From NCBI GenBank assembly GCA_029781465.1, contig JAKOWQ010000405.1, positions 1 through 21,891 of the forward strand: 21,891 nucleotides of DNA. Reading direction: 5' to 3'. The position numbers were made by a program, and so were the translations under genes. Positions 20,379 to 21,891 of the stretch are shown here, one piece after another. Under the pieces are notes generated by a model. The model had not been told where the DNA came from, searched no databases, and was given only the letters and a program-made list of their open reading frames with translations. Source of the stretch: Pseudomonadota bacterium. GTDB taxonomy: Bacteria > Pseudomonadota > Alphaproteobacteria > Sphingomonadales > Sphingomonadaceae. Each line of letters begins with the position of its first letter. Position 1 is the stretch's first letter.

Positions 20379-21891
20379 GCTCTCGCTCCCGCCCGGCGCG
20401 CGCGCTGTTCGCCGTCACGATCCTGACCGGCTCGTTCCTGCTGTTCCTCATCCAGCCGATGGTCGCGCGCATGGTCCTGCCGCGGCTGGGCGGGGCACCC
20501 AACGTCTGGAACAGCGCGATGCTGGTCTATCAGGCGCTGCTGCTGGGCGGCTATGGCTATGCCCACTGGCTGGGCCGCTTTGCCATTCGCCGCCAGGCCG
20601 CGATCCATCTTGCCTTGCTGCTGCTGGCGCTGCTCAGCCTGCCGGTGGGGCTTGCCGCCCTGCCACCGCCCGCGCCGGGCTGGGAGGCATTGTGGGTTCC
20701 CGCGCTGTTGGCGCTGTCGATCGGGCCGGTGTTCTTTCTGGTTTCGGCCCAGGCCCCGCTGATGCAGCGCTGGTATTTCGCCGCGCCCGGCGCCGGCCAG
20801 CCCTGGGCGCTCTACGCCGCCTCCAACCTGGGCAGCTTCGGCGGGCTTTTGGCCTATCCGCTGCTCGCCGAGCCCTTGCTGGCCTTGCCCCAGCAGGCCT
20901 GGGCGTGGAGCGCGGGTTTCGCCGCGCTGATCCTGCTCACCGCGGCCAGCGCGGCCATGCGCCGGACACACGCGGCGGCGATCCCGGGCACTGCCCGGCT
21001 TGCGCCGATCCCGCGCGGCACACTGGCGCTGTGGCTGGCGCTGGCGGCGGTGCCCTCGGGGTTGATGCTCTCAACCACCACCCACCTCACCACCGACATC
21101 TTCGCCATGCCGCTGCTGTGGGTGATCCCGCTGGGGCTCTACCTGGCCTCGATGTCGCTCGCCTTCGCGGACCGGCGCGGACCGGCACGGATCGTTTCGG
21201 CGCTGGCCTGGCCGGTGATGCTGTTCGGCGGCGCACTGGCGATGATCTCGCGCGGGGATCACGGCCTGATCCCGGTGCTGGTCAGCGTGGTCCTGCTGTT
21301 CGTGGTCTGCGTGGCGCTTCATTCCCGCCTCTACGACCTGCGCCCCGCGCCGGAGCAGCTCACCACGTTCTATCTGGCGATGGCGGCGGGTGGAGCGCTG
21401 GGCGGGCTGTTCACCGCGCTGGTCGCTCCGCTGCTGTTCGACTGGGCGTGGGAGCATCCCTTGCTGGTGCTGGCCGCCGCGGCGCTGCTGCCGCAGGGCA
21501 GCCTGCCCGACTGGACCCGGCGCCCCGGGATGGACCGCATCCTGACCGGCACGGTTGTCGCCCTGGCCGTGCTGATCGCGGGGATTCTGCTCTGGCGGCT
21601 CTATGACGTCAGCCAACTGGCCGAACCCGGCCCCCAGCGCTGGCTGCCCGGTGCCGCGCTGGCCGTGGTTGGCCTTGCGCTGATCCCGTGGCGCGGCGCG
21701 GTGCTGGCACTGCTGCTGGCTGCGATGATCGCCGAGGGCGGGCACGAGACCATCGCCGCCAGCAGAGAGGGGATTCGGCATCGCTCCTACTTCGGGATCC
21801 ACACCGTACGGACCTATCCCGAGCACAACCTGCGCCTGCTCGCCCACGGCACCACCGTACACGGCGAGCAATATACCGATCCCGCGCGCCG
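20375..21891 (+). CDS. Membrane part of a spermidine-synthase-like protein (runs off window)
   Basis: At least 505 residues are open to the window end with no stop. The visible part is a multi-pass membrane domain with many Leu/Ala/Val segments, starting at about residue 11 (LFAVTILTGSFLLFLIQP). It includes MVLPRLGGAPNVWN, SNLGSFGGLLAYP and TTHLTTDIFAMPLLWVIPL, stretches I associate with the transmembrane portion of fused spermidine-synthase-like proteins. The last visible residues (SYFGIHTVR, LRLLAHGTTVHGEQ) look like the start of the soluble synthase-type domain. The catalytic part lies outside, so activity cannot be judged. The start is TTG 20375, overlapping the GNAT stop as TTGA; the first in-frame ATG (about 20459) would cut the first membrane segment. 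A real polyamine role is unproven. Confidence 0.78.
   Translation, partial: MSSRSRPARALFAVTILTGSFLLFLIQPMVARMVLPRLGGAPNVWNSAMLVYQALLLGGYGYAHWLGRFAIRRQAAIHLALLLLALLSLPVGLAALPPPAPGWEALWVPALLALSIGPVFFLVSAQAPLMQRWYFAAPGAGQPWALYAASNLGSFGGLLAYPLLAEPLLALPQQAWAWSAGFAALILLTAASAAMRRTHAAAIPGTARLAPIPRGTLALWLALAAVPSGLMLSTTTHLTTDIFAMPLLWVIPLGLYLASMSLAFADRRGPARIVSALAWPVMLFGGALAMISRGDHGLIPVLVSVVLLFVVCVALHSRLYDLRPAPEQLTTFYLAMAAGGALGGLFTALVAPLLFDWAWEHPLLVLAAAALLPQGSLPDWTRRPGMDRILTGTVVALAVLIAGILLWRLYDVSQLAEPGPQRWLPGAALAVVGLALIPWRGAVLALLLAAMIAEGGHETIAASREGIRHRSYFGIHTVRTYPEHNLRLLAHGTTVHGEQYTDPAR

Noticed and set aside
1..21891. Search for CRISPR arrays, insertion sequences, tRNA or rRNA genes, prophage or defence genes
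   Set aside because: No spaced direct repeats, transposase-like frames, cloverleaf-like or rRNA-like stretches, or defence-type proteins were recognised by eye.

Overview
The window is GC-rich, gene-dense chromosomal DNA with no tRNA, rRNA, CRISPR array, transposase or phage gene that I can see. The gene content suggests an alphaproteobacterium, most likely Sphingomonadales (Novosphingobium, Sphingomonas or Erythrobacter-like). The pointers are a SUV3-like helicase, S4 protein and 7Fe ferredoxin cluster next to CarD, a DmdC-like acyl-CoA dehydrogenase, a DUF4402 pilin with its own chaperone and usher, a Mg-type HemB, and CtrA-like TTAA-N7-TTAAC boxes. This assignment rests on recalled family knowledge, not on a search.

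Layout. (1) 132-4404, plus strand: a compact chaperone-usher surface-fibre locus with a DUF4402 pilin-like subunit, a PapD-like chaperone and an outer-membrane usher. A strong terminator separates the pilin from the assembly genes, which have a CtrA-like box in front. (2) 4483-5637, plus: an acyl-CoA dehydrogenase of the long-chain type. (3) 5697-7080, minus: a glycine-zipper envelope protein and a free methionine-R-sulfoxide reductase. (4) 7144-8619, plus: a membrane-anchored PQQ-type sugar (sorbosone) dehydrogenase-like beta-propeller. (5) 8622-11152, minus: a DmdC-like acyl-CoA dehydrogenase coupled by a 4-base overlap to a DUF815 AAA+ ATPase. (6) 11199-12146, plus: the tRNA t6A synthase TsaC/Sua5. 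(7) 12154-17093, minus: a GIN-domain putative lipoprotein, CarD, ferredoxin FdxA, an S4 RNA-binding protein and a SUV3-like helicase. The last three form a tightly overlapped operon. (8) 17262-end, plus: an M23 peptidoglycan hydrolase, HemB, a GNAT acetyltransferase and the N-terminal membrane part of a spermidine-synthase-like protein that runs off the window.

How it fits together. Regions 1, 3 and 8 contain envelope or surface functions (pilus, glycine-zipper protein, M23 peptidase), and each has a CtrA-like box immediately upstream. This suggests, as an inference, that surface assembly and wall remodelling are tied to the CtrA circuit. A further box that matches the CtrA consensus exactly lies inside the usher gene and spans a rare TTA codon. 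The remaining genes are mostly household metabolism and information processing: fatty acid or thioether-acid oxidation, heme synthesis, tRNA modification, RNA helicase, RNA polymerase regulation and redox. The most interesting material is the chaperone-usher locus, the set of CtrA-like boxes, the palindrome-overlapped promoter of the GIN-domain gene, and a short dispersed intergenic repeat.
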